A program made the position numbers and the translations under genes. From Natronoglomus mannanivorans (lineage in GTDB: Archaea; Halobacteriota; Halobacteria; Halobacteriales; Natrialbaceae), in contig JAOPKB010000009.1 of assembly GCA_025517485.1 (NCBI GenBank), forward strand, positions 124,001-188,000: a stretch of DNA of 64,000 nt. Reading direction: 5' to 3'. Shown piece after piece: positions 1 to 7,997 of this stretch (its first letter is position 1; the number at the start of each line of letters is the position of its first letter). A model generated the notes under the pieces. The model was not told the DNA's origin and searched no databases. It was given only the letters and a program-made list of their open reading frames with translations.

Positions 1-293
1 CATGTCCCCGGCTCCGGCGACCAGTTCACGGACCGTCCACCTGCAGCGATTTTCTTTATCGGCACACGACCCAAAGTAGTGAAAACGGGTTCCGTCGACA
101 TCTGTGGCCGTCGCGCAATCCTCGAACCGTCTACTGTACGCTGTGATCAGCAGAGGAACGCGACCGACATTCACAACGACTCCGAAAACTCGGTGACGCG
201 AGTCTCGGGACGCTCGGTATCCCAGGATAGTACACCCCAAAAACGATCAAAACTACCAAAACATTTACTACATATACGGCTATTGGTATTGCT
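1..293. other. Left-edge intergenic sequence
   Basis: I see no convincing coding region here; an open frame at 79-441 has arginine/threonine-rich composition and no family resemblance. The right end carries the promoter of the small operon starting at 294, including TCAAAACTACC at 247-257, which recurs upstream of the MoxR gene. Confidence 0.5.
268..275 (+). promoter_or_regulatory. TATA box of the DUF8160-like operon
   Basis: TACATATA is centred about 23 nt before the ATG at 294, the spacing expected for a leaderless haloarchaeal transcript. The AT-rich stretch just upstream contains TCAAAACTACC, a candidate operator. Confidence 0.5.
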
Positions 294-386
294 ATGTCAA
301 AACACTCCAAACCAAGCGGGATCGGATCAGGAAGCCAAAACCGACCCGACGACGAGCGACCGTTCGAACAGGAGGTGGGGCGATGA
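294..386 (+). CDS. 30-residue leader ORF, translationally coupled
   Basis: This short frame (MSKHSKPSGIGSGSQNRPDD...) starts where a leaderless transcript from the TATA box at 268-275 would begin. Its TGA overlaps the ATG of the next gene (ATGA at 383-386), the classic arrangement for translational coupling. The composition is Ser/Gly/Asp/Arg-rich, and no family is recognised. It may be a genuine microprotein, a leader that lets the ribosome reach the next gene, or the remnant of a larger first gene of the operon (see the finding on the missing ParA). Confidence 0.45.
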   Translation: MSKHSKPSGIGSGSQNRPDDERPFEQEVGR

Positions 387-736
387 CGAACCTCTACAGG
401 GGACTTCGGAGCCAGTCCAGTACACAGACGACGTTCGCTGAACCCTCCACGGATCCTGGGCCGCTGTTCGACGACGTAGACAACGTGAAAGAAACGTGGA
501 ACGGGACATTCATTTACCTCCCCGACGAGCTAAAAAGTCGAGTCGAAATGACGTATGCCGAATCACGACTCACGTACAGACAGCAACACGGACGCGATCT
601 CGAAAAAATGCGGGAGTTTTACCCGCTGTTAGTGTATCTCGGACTCGAGTGGTTGGATAGTTGTGAAGACGAGGAACTCGCTGCTGCTCTTACCCATCTC
701 GCCGACGATCAAGAATCGGCGGACGACGATTCGTGA
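383..736 (+). CDS. DUF8160-like protein of the plasmid-partition type
   Basis: This is a 117-residue acidic protein with a disordered N-terminus of about 40 residues and a compact helical core (residues 43-92) that begins FIYLPDEL and includes Y-x-x-x-H-G-R-x-L-E-K-x-R-E-F-Y. As I remember the family, haloarchaeal proteins with this core (DUF8160) are the second gene of ParA/Soj partition operons and may be the DNA-binding partner; no search was run. Here it follows a 30-residue ORF by a 4-nt ATGA overlap and no ParA gene is visible. It could be an orphaned partition protein or an unrelated small DNA-binding regulator. Confidence 0.5.
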   Translation: MTNLYRGLRSQSSTQTTFAEPSTDPGPLFDDVDNVKETWNGTFIYLPDELKSRVEMTYAESRLTYRQQHGRDLEKMREFYPLLVYLGLEWLDSCEDEELAAALTHLADDQESADDDS

Positions 737-764
737 GGAATCGCCTTCCAGACACTGATTCGAC

Positions 765-786
765 TTTGCAACCATGCGATTGTAAT
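765..786. promoter_or_regulatory. 22-bp inverted-repeat element, copy 1 (imperfect)
   Basis: The element reads TTTGCAA, then CCATGCGA, then TTGTAAT. It matches copy 2 (876-897) at 19 of 22 positions; the left arm has drifted. It lies about 30 bp beyond the stop of the DUF8160-like gene. Confidence 0.45.
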
Positions 787-875
787 CTACCGGGACGAAC
801 CGTCGAGATCGTGTGAGCCGACCAGTTCATCGATCGGTGATGGCTCAGAACGCGCTTTTGGCCGTGACACTATCT

Positions 876-897
876 ATTACAACCATACGATTGTAAT
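876..897. promoter_or_regulatory. 22-bp palindromic operator candidate, copy 2 (perfect arms)
   Basis: ATTACAA and TTGTAAT form perfect 7-bp arms around the 8-bp centre CCATACGA. A site at 30333-30354 matches at 18 of 22 positions. The size and symmetry suit a dimeric helix-turn-helix regulator; which protein binds is unknown. Confidence 0.5.
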
Positions 898-993
898 TTT
901 AGTAACGTTCTCCCGCGAAGGGACGATACCGCACGACCGCTGTACGTTTCCTCGTGGAAGTGAGGAACCTACCACTACTATATGAACGTTTCC

Positions 994-1106
994 TCAAAAC
1001 GTTCAAAACTCCCCATTTTCATCACTTACTATGGTCTCGATCGAGAAAACGGAACCATACGTCGTCGACGTTGTTCTGGCTTCTGATCAAAACGTTCAAA
1101 ACTACC
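994..1106 (+). repeat. Direct repeat TCAAAACGTTCAAAACT
   Basis: The 17-mer occurs at 994-1010 and 1087-1103, followed by CC or ACC. A shorter version, TCAAAACTACC, sits in the promoter at 247-257. The 93-bp spacing is close to nine helical turns, so both copies could face the same side of the DNA. Function is unknown; operators for the nearby DUF8160-like protein are one possibility. Confidence 0.45.
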
Positions 1107-1215
1107 GATTGGCTAATTAGTCGTGGTTATTGGATGACATCACACCCACTCTGGGTGGTTGCTGCGGAATTTGATAGCTAGTCTAGTTCGGGTAAGAGGT
1201 TTGTGTGCGATATTG

Positions 1216-1225
1216 CTCTTATATA
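1216..1225 (+). promoter_or_regulatory. TATA box of the MoxR gene
   Basis: CTTATATA lies about 27 nt upstream of an ATG at 1249 and about 60 nt upstream of the ATG at 1282. Spacing would favour leaderless initiation at 1249, while protein similarity favours 1282. Confidence 0.5.
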
Positions 1226-1281
1226 CTACAACTAGTATTTCAATCGTTATGTATAAGGGAGTTGGGTGCATGGTCGTGTGC

Positions 1282-2268
1282 ATGGCTGTTACGGAGTTTA
1301 GCGTAGAGGAAGCCAGTGCCCGGTGTAACGACGTCATCGAGGAGATCCAATCTGCCGTTATCGCGGACCGAGAGTTCCTGGAGACGGTCCTGCTCGGCAT
1401 TCTCGCCGAAGGTCACGTTCTCCTCGAGGACGTGCCGGGAACGGGGAAGACGCTGACGGCGAACAGTTTCGCGAGCGCGTTCAACCTGGATTTTACACGG
1501 ATCCAGTTCACGCCGGACCTGCTGCCAAACGACGTCTCCGGATCGAACATCTACAACGAGCGCGAGGGCGAGTTCGAGTTCAACGCGGGGCCGATCTTCG
1601 GCAACGTCGTGCTGGCCGACGAGATCAACCGCGCGCCGCCGAAGACCCAGGCCGCGCTGCTCGAAGCGATGCAGGAGAAACAGGTCACCGTCGAGGGTGA
1701 GACCCGCCAGCTGCCCGAACCGTTCTTCGTCATCGCGACCCAGAATCCCGTCGAGCAGGAAGGGACCTTCCCGCTGCCCGAAGCGCAGGTCGACCGATTC
1801 AACGTCAAGACCAGCCTCGGTTACCCCAACGACGAGGGCGAACTCGAGATCCTCAAGCGTCGTGCGGGCCGGCTCGACTCGACGCCGTCGGCGAGCAGCG
1901 TGATGGAGAGCGCCGAGGAAGTGATGGCGCTCCAGCAAGTCGCCGAGACGATTCGAACCAGCGAGGATCTGCTCGTCTACATCCGGGAAGTCTGCCGGAT
2001 GACTCGCGAGGACCACCGCGTTCGCGTCGGCGTCTCTCCCCGCGGGACCCAGCGACTCTTCGAGTGTACCCGCGCTCGAGCGGTCATCGAGGGCCGAGAG
2101 TACGCGACCCCGGACGACGTGAAGAACATCGCCGAGCCAGTACTCGGTCACCGGCTGGTTCTCACGGCCGAAGCGCAGGTCAACGACGTCGACAAGGCGG
2201 AGGTCGTCCAGGATATCCTCGACGAAGTCCCCGTGCCGACCGTCACCGAGGACGCACAGGTCGCCTGA
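1282..2268 (+). CDS. MoxR-family AAA+ ATPase
   Basis: MoxR ATPases are cytoplasmic AAA+ chaperone-like proteins that act on metal/cofactor insertion or cell-envelope complexes together with DUF58/VWA partners. In the 328-residue version used here, Walker A (EDVPGTGKT) is at 49-57, Walker B (LADEI) at 111-115, sensor 1 (IATQNP) at 151-156 and an arginine-finger region (EAQVDRF) at 167-173; a helical lid follows. I chose ATG 1282 because the family resemblance starts there. In-frame ATGs at 1249 and 1270 are possible, and 1249 fits the TATA spacing better. The usual partners (DUF4129, DUF58) are on the same strand but only start at 9140, which is unusual. Confidence 0.9.
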   Translation: MAVTEFSVEEASARCNDVIEEIQSAVIADREFLETVLLGILAEGHVLLEDVPGTGKTLTANSFASAFNLDFTRIQFTPDLLPNDVSGSNIYNEREGEFEFNAGPIFGNVVLADEINRAPPKTQAALLEAMQEKQVTVEGETRQLPEPFFVIATQNPVEQEGTFPLPEAQVDRFNVKTSLGYPNDEGELEILKRRAGRLDSTPSASSVMESAEEVMALQQVAETIRTSEDLLVYIREVCRMTREDHRVRVGVSPRGTQRLFECTRARAVIEGREYATPDDVKNIAEPVLGHRLVLTAEAQVNDVDKAEVVQDILDEVPVPTVTEDAQVA

Positions 2269-2392
2269 CTCTCGATTACAACAGTTTTGGACTCGACCGT
2301 GGAGTTCCTATCTGCTTGCTACCAACTCGTCATCGACCGATCGGTGTACGGCTGTGCGATACAATTACCTAGGTGGCGCTAGTGTACCGTCT

Positions 2393-3691
2393 ATGGCGTC
2401 GAACACGCACTTCGAGACGGTTGACTGCAGCGAGATCTCCGACGTGTGGACTGGCCAATCAGCCGGTCCCTGTCTGTATACCCACGGGCAGGACCAGTTC
2501 GTCGCGTTCTACGCGGCCGACCGGTCGATCACCGCGGGCCATCGCCGTCTCGGCGACACGGAGTGGACGCTCGCGCAGGTGTCGACACAGCGAAACAGCG
2601 TCTGGGACCACCACAATGAGCTCGCGCTCACGGTGGACGACGACGACCACCTCCATCTCGTCGGCGATATGCACGTCGATCCGCTGAACTACTTCCGGAC
2701 GACCGAACCGCTTGACGTGACGTCGTTCGAACGCGTCGAATCGATGGTCGGGAGCGACGAAGACCGGACCACGTATCCCTCGTTTCTCCGCGGACCCGAC
2801 GACGAACTGATCGTGAAGTACCGACACGGAGGGAGCGGCGCCGGTAACTGGATCTACAACGTGTACCACCACGGCGACCGCGACTGGGACCGCCTGCTCG
2901 ATACCCCGCTGACACGGGGTGGCGATCGGGCGAGCGCCTACCCGCAGGGACCGACGCTGGGACCGGACGACTACTACCACCTCGTCTGGTGTTGGCGCGA
3001 CAATCCGGGTGCACAGACCAATCACGACCTCTACTACGTCAGGAGTGGGGACCTTCGAAACTGGGAGACCGCTCGAGGAGAGCCGGTCACACTCCCGATC
3101 GAGTTCCATCAAGGCGAGTTGATCGACCCAGTCCCGCCGTACGGTGGGCTGTTGAACTCGCGGATTCGGCTCGGCTTCGACACGCAAGACCGCGCCGTCG
3201 TGAGCTACATGAAGTTCGATCCGGACGGAAACACGCAGATCTACAACGCTCGGTGTGAGTCCCACGGCTGGAACGTCTACAAGACGAGCGATTGGGACTA
3301 CCGATACAGCTTCGGGGGCAGAGGAAGCCTCGGAACACCGCTTCAGTTCAGCGGCGTCGAAATCGAACCGGACGGGCGACTCTCTCAGACCTACGAGCAT
3401 CCGAAGTACGGCAGCGGGAAGTGGATCCTCGAGGAAGAGACACTGGAGGCGACCGAGTGGTTCTCCCCGTGGCATCGCTATCCAGAGACCCTCGAGACGA
3501 CCGAATCGACCGACCCGAAGATGCGCGTCAACTGGGCGACCGACAGCGGTGACTCGCCGGACGAAACGGAGTATCTCCTCCGCTGGGAAGCGCGTGACCC
3601 ACAACACGGCGGCGATTCCGAATCCGCCGAGGTTCCGGAGCCGACAGCACTCGAGTGCTACCAGTTCGAATCGGTCGATCACGCGCAGTGA
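2393..3691 (+). CDS. BNR_4 beta-propeller protein, putative uronate polysaccharide lyase
   Basis: The 432-residue protein shows BNR_4 (PF15892) blade signatures, best at residues 71-100: WDHHN, then a D-rich turn, then HLH, GDMH and PLNY. This family includes seven-bladed propellers of polysaccharide lyase families such as PL24/PL25 (ulvan lyases), which cleave beside glucuronate by beta-elimination and use His/Tyr. The two His-rich motifs are present here. No signal peptide is seen, so it is predicted to be cytoplasmic and to act on imported oligosaccharides. The start at 2393 omits an implausible 13-residue extension. It lies 124 nt after the MoxR gene and converges on the GH30 gene. A GH88 enzyme at 37.4 kb would use the unsaturated products of such a lyase. 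A non-lyase BNR_4 function cannot be excluded. Confidence 0.7.
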   Translation: MASNTHFETVDCSEISDVWTGQSAGPCLYTHGQDQFVAFYAADRSITAGHRRLGDTEWTLAQVSTQRNSVWDHHNELALTVDDDDHLHLVGDMHVDPLNYFRTTEPLDVTSFERVESMVGSDEDRTTYPSFLRGPDDELIVKYRHGGSGAGNWIYNVYHHGDRDWDRLLDTPLTRGGDRASAYPQGPTLGPDDYYHLVWCWRDNPGAQTNHDLYYVRSGDLRNWETARGEPVTLPIEFHQGELIDPVPPYGGLLNSRIRLGFDTQDRAVVSYMKFDPDGNTQIYNARCESHGWNVYKTSDWDYRYSFGGRGSLGTPLQFSGVEIEPDGRLSQTYEHPKYGSGKWILEEETLEATEWFSPWHRYPETLETTESTDPKMRVNWATDSGDSPDETEYLLRWEARDPQHGGDSESAEVPEPTALECYQFESVDHAQ

Positions 3692-3718
3692 GCGAGGCCC
3701 GGGGTATGAAAACCCGCT

Positions 3719-5500
3719 CTAGTCGCTCAGAACGCCCGTAAACGTCGTGACGCTCCGCGGAGCGAGCTCCACGTTGCCTTCGAGGACGTCGTCGCCCGTG
3801 GATTCGATCGTAATCTCGTCCAGTGCGTCTAACGATTCTTCGTGCGAGGTTCGATGCGGAGTCAAGACGAGGCGGTCCATCTCGGATTCGATGGCGATGG
3901 TCGCCGTGGTCTCGCTGTCGACTTCGTTGATTGCGACGATGACGAGCTCTTCTCTCTCCGGTCCGAGATAGGCTGACAAAGAGACTCCCGATTTGTTCTC
4001 CACGTCGCCAGCGTGTTCGTAATTCGATTCGGTGTCGATTCGCACCGCACCCGGCCTGATAAACCGCGTGTAATTTCCAAACGCCCAGAGGGCTTTCGCC
4101 GGCGTCACGTCTCTCGTATCCGTGTCGACGTAGATCAGGCCGTCCGTGTAATCGACTTTGCTCACACTGAGCCAAAACTGCCACGAGGAAGCACCGGCGA
4201 TCGTCAGATCGGAGTGAACGGTGTTGACCAGATCCAGCGCGAAGTCCATCCCCAAATCTCTGCCGGGCTCCATCTCACACCACTCCGTCTGCCAGATTCG
4301 CGTTTCCGGGTACGTCGCCATCGCCCGACCCGCCTCGGCTCTCTCTTCGTCGGAGGACCAGTACGAGTGGGCAGCCAGGACGGACAGGGTATCACCGAGA
4401 ACCGGATCCGTGAGAAGACGGTCGGCGTAGTTTCTCCCGTTCCCGGAGATGAAGTCCCAGCTGCCGGCTTCCGGGAGCAAGAGGTCGGCTCGGACGTTCT
4501 CTTCGTCGAACACCGCCAGAATAGTCTTGCTCAACTCGAGTACCTGTGCGACGGTGTACGGCGACCCCTCCTGGGTGCCGTCCTCCCAGTCCCATTCGGG
4601 TTCGTTTATCGGGCTCACCCAGTCGAATTCGATACCTTCCTCTCGCCGGAAGTGAGCCGTAATATCGGCCAGATATCGAGCAAACTGCTCGTACATCTCT
4701 GGATCGAGATTACTGTCCACACCGTGGTCGGCGTAGGTCTTGTTGTTCCGAGTTATCCTCGCCGGCGGCGTCTTCGTGAACAGGATGAAGTTCTCGACAC
4801 CGCGGTCGTTCGCGGCCTGCAAAACCCAGCGGGCATTTTCGTCACGACTCCAGTCGTATTCCCGTTCGGCGACCTCGTACGTTTCTCCGGTGCGCCACTC
4901 GTTGGAGATGTCCGACATTACACCGCCCATCGCGTTGTACCGGTAGATCGAGAGTCCAATGCCCTTCTCTCGAGTGAACAGGAAATCCGCGATCGAGTCT
5001 CGCTGGTCTTCCCAGCCGCCGACGTTTTGGGCCCACCAGGCGCCGGACGCTCCGAATCCGTCGATCGGCTGGCACTCGGTGTCCGGATCGATCGTAAACT
5101 CGGGTTCCCCGAGAAAGATCGGGGTCCCGTCGGCAGTGAGAACCGTGGATCGATCCTCGTCTGGCTTCTCGACGGTGAGTGTCGTATCCACGCGGCCATC
5201 TCGATAGTTCCCAGCAGTCGCCAGTTCCTCCGGGACTCGAATCTCTACGTGCAGCGTCTGCCCACCGGCTCCCTGCTCTCGGAGTTCCTCGCCGAGTACG
5301 GTAGCCTCCCTCGATCGCCCCTCGCGGATTTTCGACGTTCCGCGATCGTTGCGCTGGTAATACACCTCCTCGAGAGTGACGTCGACTGCTGTTTTCACGT
5401 CCTCGAGGCTATCTCTGAGGTGGAGATGCAACGTGGCGACGAGATCGCCATCTCTCGTGTGCAACTTACGTACCTCTACGTCCGCTATACCGTTCACCAT
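3719..5500 (-). CDS. GH30-family glycoside hydrolase
   Basis: The protein (593 residues) has an N-terminal beta-rich extension of about 130 residues and then a GH30-type (beta/alpha)8 domain starting near FTIDPD...IDGFGASGAWW (about residue 145). The acid/base Glu is in the INEPEWDW motif (near 300) and the nucleophile Glu in IWQTEWCEM (near 404); the C-terminal beta-domain follows. GH30 enzymes include beta-glucosidases, xylanases, glucuronoxylanases and beta-1,6-galactanases. No signal peptide is visible. ATG 5500 is chosen because TTTCAAATAT at 5521-5530 lies about 25 nt upstream; an in-frame ATG at 5548 would place the TATA inside the gene. It converges on the BNR_4 gene with a 27-nt gap. 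Confidence 0.85.
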   Translation of the reverse strand: MVNGIADVEVRKLHTRDGDLVATLHLHLRDSLEDVKTAVDVTLEEVYYQRNDRGTSKIREGRSREATVLGEELREQGAGGQTLHVEIRVPEELATAGNYRDGRVDTTLTVEKPDEDRSTVLTADGTPIFLGEPEFTIDPDTECQPIDGFGASGAWWAQNVGGWEDQRDSIADFLFTREKGIGLSIYRYNAMGGVMSDISNEWRTGETYEVAEREYDWSRDENARWVLQAANDRGVENFILFTKTPPARITRNNKTYADHGVDSNLDPEMYEQFARYLADITAHFRREEGIEFDWVSPINEPEWDWEDGTQEGSPYTVAQVLELSKTILAVFDEENVRADLLLPEAGSWDFISGNGRNYADRLLTDPVLGDTLSVLAAHSYWSSDEERAEAGRAMATYPETRIWQTEWCEMEPGRDLGMDFALDLVNTVHSDLTIAGASSWQFWLSVSKVDYTDGLIYVDTDTRDVTPAKALWAFGNYTRFIRPGAVRIDTESNYEHAGDVENKSGVSLSAYLGPEREELVIVAINEVDSETTATIAIESEMDRLVLTPHRTSHEESLDALDEITIESTGDDVLEGNVELAPRSVTTFTGVLSD

Positions 5501-5520
5501 GCCACACCCACACACACTGT

Positions 5521-5530
5521 ATATTTGAAA
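5521..5530 (-). promoter_or_regulatory. TATA box of the GH30 gene
   Basis: On the minus strand TTTCAAATAT is centred about 25 nt before the ATG at 5500. This both suggests a leaderless transcript and decides the start. Confidence 0.55.
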
Positions 5531-5756
5531 CCATCGGTGGGTCGACACTCGAGCGGACAGTCCGCAGTCGAGCTAGTTCCGTGTTGGTTCGCCCGTGAAT
5601 ACGATCGATTCTGACCGAGTTCCGCGTGTAACAGTGAATTCCCGCCACTGAAGTGTTCCAGGAAGTGAACTCGACGAGTGACGACTTGTGTGACGCCGAT
5701 CTCGACCGTACGGCAGACACGCGAACAGAAAAATAGTGCCAGCGGGTCGTGCTCAA

Positions 5757-7844
5757 TTAGTCGATCGTGTCACCACGGCCGTCGGGATCGGCATTGACGA
5801 GTCCAGACGAGAGGAACTGGTAGGAGCCTTGCCAGAGGGCTGCCGACGACTGGTCCGGAACGATCCAATCGCGCGTGTTGTGGAACACGTGGCCGAACTC
5901 CATACTGATCGGCATCTCCGGGAGCCACCAGTTGTACACCCAAATGCACTCTTCGAGTGCATCTTCGAACGTGTAGTCCACGTCGTCGAACGTGTATCCG
6001 TACTCGAACCTGATCGCGTGATCGGCGACCGGATACTCCTCAGTCGGCTCGCCGTCGAACTCACCGATCGGGGGTGCCGAGATCGTGAAGTCGACGAGGT
6101 TTCCGCCGACGACACCCTGAATGTCCGCGTAGGCCCCTTCCTCTTCTGCTTCCGATTCGAGATAGGTCAGTCCGTCCCGGTCGGCTGCGATCTCCTCTGC
6201 TTCGTCGTGGGACCAGAAGCCACGCTGTTGTCGAACGATTCCCGAGTGGATCGCCCAGAAGAAGTCGATGAAGACGTCTTCCTGTTCACCCTCCCATCCC
6301 CACTCCATCATGTCGAAGTTGGCGTTGTCGAATCGGTCCTCGAAGACCGCGTCCTCTTCCGTGGACACGCCGACCTCTAACCCGAACTCTCGGAACTGAT
6401 CCTCGATGACGAGTAAGAATTCCGGGATGTCCTCGTCCGTGTGAATCTCGAACTGGAACAGGTCGCCATCCGGCGTGTACCAGTCACCGCCTTCCTCCGA
6501 GAACCCGGCGCGTTCGAGCAGTTCTTCGGCTCTCTCGTAGTCCTGATCGTAGGTGTGTAACTGGTCGACGAACTCGTCGTCGACGAGTTCGTCGTTGCCG
6601 CCCTGGATGCCGGGCGTGTGAATGGGTTCGGCGTCGACCATCGATTCCGCCAGGAGCTGGGTCGCCATCTCCTGGTCGATCATGTGCATGAGCGCCTGAC
6701 GCACACGAGGGTCTCCGAGAACGTCGTGTTGACCCTGAACCGTGAGTCCCATCCCACCGAAGTCCGGGTGCTGGAATTCTTCGACGTGATCCGGCAGGGA
6801 ATCGAGCGCGTGTTGCGGGATATTCACCTCGTCGGTCCAGTCGAGGCTGTCCGAGACGAGCGCTGCTCGGTGTGCCTCGTCGTCCTCGAGATAGGACGCC
6901 TCGATACGTGTGAAGTTGAGCTCGTCGGCGTGAGGATAGCCGTCGTGTCGCTCGAGAATATACTGGGAGTCGGTCACGTTCTCGATCTTGAACGGGCCCG
7001 CCGTAATGTGATCCAGCCCGATATCCCAGTCGTCGTCCATGGTGAAATTACGCCACTCCTCGTGTTCTTCCGTCTCTCTCGGCGTGTCGTACTCGCGGTG
7101 ATATTCCTCAAGCCGATCGACGATTTCGACGTAGATATCCGGATCGTGTGGAGGTAATACGGGAAGTCCGTAGAACGCTTCTTTGACGCCTTCCTCCGTC
7201 CACTTCTCGAGGAAGTGCCCGTCACCACCTCGGAAAACAGCCTCCTTTCCGTTGTCGACGAACGCATCGTCCAGCCAGAACTCACCCGGCCGGGGTGCGA
7301 TTGCAGAGACAGGATCACGGATCTCGTCGAGGGCTCGATCGCCCGGTTGAATCGGCTGCCACAGGGAGTCGAATATTTTGAAGTATCGGAAGAGATCTTC
7401 TGCAACGATATCGGTTCCGTCGCTCCACTCTGCGTCCTCGAAGATCGTGACCGTCACCTCGTCGTCCGTCACTTCGACGTTCTCGAAGATGTGGGGGATG
7501 TGTTCCTGTGCAGCCATCGGTTTCCATCCACCCACCGGAGTGAGGAGGAAGTCGATACTGGGTGTGTTCCACCATTCTTCGGAGAAGAGTGTGGTCTCCT
7601 GTGGGTTTTCGTCGTAGTGTGGGATGTGATAGGTCTGATCGATCATCGGGAGGTCCGAGCCATCTCGCTCAGGAACCCCGTCGTCTGAGCCGGATGTATC
7701 GTCCCCCGTATCCGTATCGCCGCCGTCGTCATCGTCTCCTCCCATACATCCTGCAAGAGCCGTAGATCCAGCGAGACCGAGCGCGCTCAGGACCTGTCGC
7801 CGCTTGGCTGTACTATAGTCTGAATTGTCGTCTCCCTGCTGCAT
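5757..7844 (-). CDS. ABC transporter substrate-binding lipoprotein (family 5, Dpp/Opp type)
   Basis: The 695-residue protein begins with a Tat-lipoprotein signal: RR at 15-16, hydrophobic h-region, lipobox LAGC with Cys33, then an Asp/Gly/Ser-rich tether (about 35-55). The rest follows family 5 (SBP_bac_5) with the typical DPRVRQALMHMIDQEM helix near 350-370 and DYERAEELLERAGF near 425. It would bind oligopeptides or, as often in polysaccharide clusters, oligosaccharides outside the cell membrane. No permease or ATPase gene is adjacent; the nearest set is at 16.4-20.7 kb on the same strand. The gene beside it encodes the GH30 enzyme, which suggests a glycan ligand. It is longer than most Dpp/Opp binding proteins (about 500-550). 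Confidence 0.88.
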   Translation of the reverse strand: MQQGDDNSDYSTAKRRQVLSALGLAGSTALAGCMGGDDDDGGDTDTGDDTSGSDDGVPERDGSDLPMIDQTYHIPHYDENPQETTLFSEEWWNTPSIDFLLTPVGGWKPMAAQEHIPHIFENVEVTDDEVTVTIFEDAEWSDGTDIVAEDLFRYFKIFDSLWQPIQPGDRALDEIRDPVSAIAPRPGEFWLDDAFVDNGKEAVFRGGDGHFLEKWTEEGVKEAFYGLPVLPPHDPDIYVEIVDRLEEYHREYDTPRETEEHEEWRNFTMDDDWDIGLDHITAGPFKIENVTDSQYILERHDGYPHADELNFTRIEASYLEDDEAHRAALVSDSLDWTDEVNIPQHALDSLPDHVEEFQHPDFGGMGLTVQGQHDVLGDPRVRQALMHMIDQEMATQLLAESMVDAEPIHTPGIQGGNDELVDDEFVDQLHTYDQDYERAEELLERAGFSEEGGDWYTPDGDLFQFEIHTDEDIPEFLLVIEDQFREFGLEVGVSTEEDAVFEDRFDNANFDMMEWGWEGEQEDVFIDFFWAIHSGIVRQQRGFWSHDEAEEIAADRDGLTYLESEAEEEGAYADIQGVVGGNLVDFTISAPPIGEFDGEPTEEYPVADHAIRFEYGYTFDDVDYTFEDALEECIWVYNWWLPEMPISMEFGHVFHNTRDWIVPDQSSAALWQGSYQFLSSGLVNADPDGRGDTID

Positions 7845-7868
7845 GACGGATAACGGTTACATTGACCA

Positions 7869-7878
7869 TTATATATAA
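7869..7878 (-). promoter_or_regulatory. TATA box of the substrate-binding protein gene at 5757-7844
   Basis: The minus strand reads GAAGTTATATATAATGG, with the TATA about 29 nt before the ATG at 7844. The same GAAGTTATATATA string precedes the binding-protein gene at 58473-60293. Confidence 0.6.
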
Positions 7879-7997
7879 CTTCCGCATAAATTCACGGAAA
7901 AATATTATAAAATGCAACACGTAGGGGGTGTCTGCGCGATATCGTCCTCGAGTGCGAGTGGACTCGAGGACCGACGGTTCGAACGAAATCCGTTCTC

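Larger units (their letters stand above)
737..1248. other. Intergenic region with operator-like repeats
   Basis: No convincing gene is present; a 75-residue frame at 954-1181 is rejected. The stretch holds two related 22-bp elements around 765-786 and 876-897, a direct repeat of ACGTTTCCTC (about 943 and 986), a 17-base direct repeat TCAAAACGTTCAAAACT (994-1010 and 1087-1103), and the promoter of the MoxR gene. Density of regulatory-looking repeats is high for 500 bp. Confidence 0.55.

Noticed and set aside
79..441. 120-codon open frame on the plus strand
   Set aside because: Arginine/threonine-rich random composition, no family look, and it overlaps the better supported small operon in another frame.
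954..1181. 75-codon open frame on the plus strand
   Set aside because: It reads through the direct repeats of a promoter-like region and its basic, tryptophan-rich composition is unlike haloarchaeal proteins.
1240..2151. 303-codon open frame antisense to the MoxR gene
   Set aside because: Long antisense frames are common in GC-rich haloarchaeal genes; the plus strand encodes a textbook AAA+ ATPase.
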